Below, piece after piece: positions 26,767-27,412 of a stretch of DNA of 27,412 nt. Position 1 is the first letter of the stretch. Every line of letters begins with the position of its first letter. Both the position numbers and the translations under genes were made by a program. Below the pieces are notes generated by a model, which did not search any database, was not told the origin of the DNA, and saw only the letters and a list, made by a program, of their open reading frames with translations. The stretch is from DASVDK01 sp036562265 [NCBI: Thermodesulfobacteriota bacterium] (GTDB taxonomy: Bacteria > DASVDK01). The stretch is taken from positions 1-27,412 of the forward strand of contig DATCKS010000071.1 of assembly GCA_036562265.1 (NCBI GenBank), read 5' to 3'.

Positions 26767-27135
26767 GTGGCGAACGACGTGGATGGGGCGAGGGCCAGAC
26801 TGCTCGAGCGGCGGCGGGCGCTGCTCGCCACCGTGGCCGGGGTCGAAACGGAGTTGAAGGGCCTCGAGAACGAGGTCGAGAGGGAGTTCGTCGAGCAGGG
26901 GCAGGAGGAGACGATGGCCCGCCTCCTCTCGCGCCTCGACGTCCGCGCCAGGCACGAACTGGACGAGATCGAGGCCGCCCTGGGGCGGCTCGCCGCGGGC
27001 GAGTACGGGTGGTGCGAGCGGTGCGGCGAGGCGATCGCGCCGGCCCGGCTCGAGGCGCTGCCGACGACGCGATTCTGCCTCGGCTGTGCCGAGGAGGCAG
27101 AGCGGGCAGAGGGCCCGCGAGGAGGTGTCGCATGA
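26767..27135 (+). CDS. DksA/TraR-type C4 zinc-finger protein
   Basis: A protein of 122 residues. An N-terminal coiled coil (about 5-75, ARARLLERRRALLATVAG onward) is followed by GEYGWCERCGEAIAPARLEALP and RFCLGCAEEAE, the C4 zinc finger of DksA/TraR proteins that enter the RNA polymerase secondary channel. The coiled-coil tip lacks an obvious DksA-type Asp-x-x-Asp-Ala, so strict DksA function is uncertain. It starts at GTG 26767 with GGGAGG upstream. The stop overlaps the Hsp20 start as ATGA. Confidence 0.85.
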   Translation: MANDVDGARARLLERRRALLATVAGVETELKGLENEVEREFVEQGQEETMARLLSRLDVRARHELDEIEAALGRLAAGEYGWCERCGEAIAPARLEALPTTRFCLGCAEEAERAEGPRGGVA

Positions 27136-27412
27136 TGAGAGCCATTGCACCCTTTTCCGGACTGAGCACGCTTCGGCGGGAGATGGACCGGCTGTTCGAC
27201 CGGTTCGCCGACTTCGACCTGCCCGAGCTGCGCTGGGGCGGCGAGTGGACGCCGGCGCTCGACGTGTCGGAGACCAAGGACGCGATCATCGTCAAGGCCG
27301 AGGTCCCCGGCATCGACCCGTCGAAGATCGAGGTGACGCTCGAGGAGGGGCTCCTCACGATCAAGGGCGAGAAGACCGAGGAGAAGGAGGCGAAGGACGA
27401 GCAGGTCTACCG
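27132..27412 (+). CDS. Hsp20/alpha-crystallin small heat-shock protein, N-terminal part
   Basis: The first 93 codons of a small heat-shock protein cut off by the window end. The N-terminus (PFSGLSTLRREMDRLFDRF) and the start of the alpha-crystallin domain (WTPALDVSETKDAIIVKAEVPGI, then LLTIKGEKTEEKE) are typical. These chaperones hold unfolding proteins without ATP. AGGAGG lies about 6 bases upstream of the ATG at 27132, which overlaps the DksA-like stop; a second ATG follows at once. M. tuberculosis HspX is the dormancy-associated member of this family. Confidence 0.93.
   Translation, partial: MMRAIAPFSGLSTLRREMDRLFDRFADFDLPELRWGGEWTPALDVSETKDAIIVKAEVPGIDPSKIEVTLEEGLLTIKGEKTEEKEAKDEQVY

Overview
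The window is very GC-rich (about 70% or more by eye) bacterial DNA. Genes are tightly packed, AGGAGG-type ribosome binding sites are frequent, and many genes overlap or abut. The presence of sigma-54 promoters, an NtrC-family activator, a MacAB-like exporter and a REP-like intergenic repeat suggests a Gram-negative-type lineage, perhaps a deltaproteobacterial or myxobacterial relative. The sequence does not fix the taxon. I see no tRNA, rRNA, CRISPR array, insertion sequence or prophage.

Layout. (1) Positions 1-4355, plus strand: the 3' end of a B12-dependent ribonucleotide reductase, a phosphoribosyltransferase/hydrolase fusion, an HPF/RaiA-cold-shock fusion, a DUF2267 protein and a CapA-like protein. 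(2) 4356-4442: two tandem copies of a REP-like repeat. (3) 8680-4443, minus strand: a five-gene operon of a GroEL paralogue, nicotinate phosphoribosyltransferase, a universal stress protein (USP), a very small methyltransferase-like protein and a stand-alone LigD phosphoesterase domain. (4) 8928-13214, plus strand: fructose-bisphosphate aldolase/phosphatase, then a USP-zinc-ribbon fusion, archease, RtcB and a USP. (5) 17984-13236, minus strand: a CBS-pair protein, ABC ATPase, FtsX-type permease and HlyD/MacA-type adaptor. (6) 18114-19635, plus strand: three USPs. (7) 19721-24075: an NtrC-type response regulator and a multi-PAS/GAF histidine kinase. (8) 24283 to the window end: three USPs, a CBS pair, a zinc-ribbon protein, a DksA/TraR-type protein and the start of an Hsp20.

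How it fits together. Seven sequences with near-perfect sigma-54 -24/-12 spacing (TGGY, 8 nt, NTGCA) lie only in intergenic gaps, each pointing at a stress gene: 8692-8708 (-), 8741-8757 (+), 10087-10103 (+), 18034-18050 (-), 18074-18090 (+), 18694-18710 (+) and 24213-24229 (+). The obvious candidate activator, a sigma-54-dependent response regulator with its kinase, sits in the middle of the cluster and has no such promoter of its own. The gene content (B12-dependent RNR, PRTase-hydrolase, PncB, CapA-like protein, archease-RtcB, CBS pair, many USPs, Hsp20) strikingly resembles the DosR hypoxia/dormancy regulon of Mycobacterium tuberculosis, which there is spread over the chromosome and controlled by an unrelated LuxR-type regulator. 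My main hypothesis is that this is a compact sigma-54-driven counterpart of that dormancy regulon, combining ribosome hibernation, RNA repair, NAD salvage, oxygen-independent dNTP synthesis, proteostasis, one-way gluconeogenesis and energy-sensing USP/CBS proteins.
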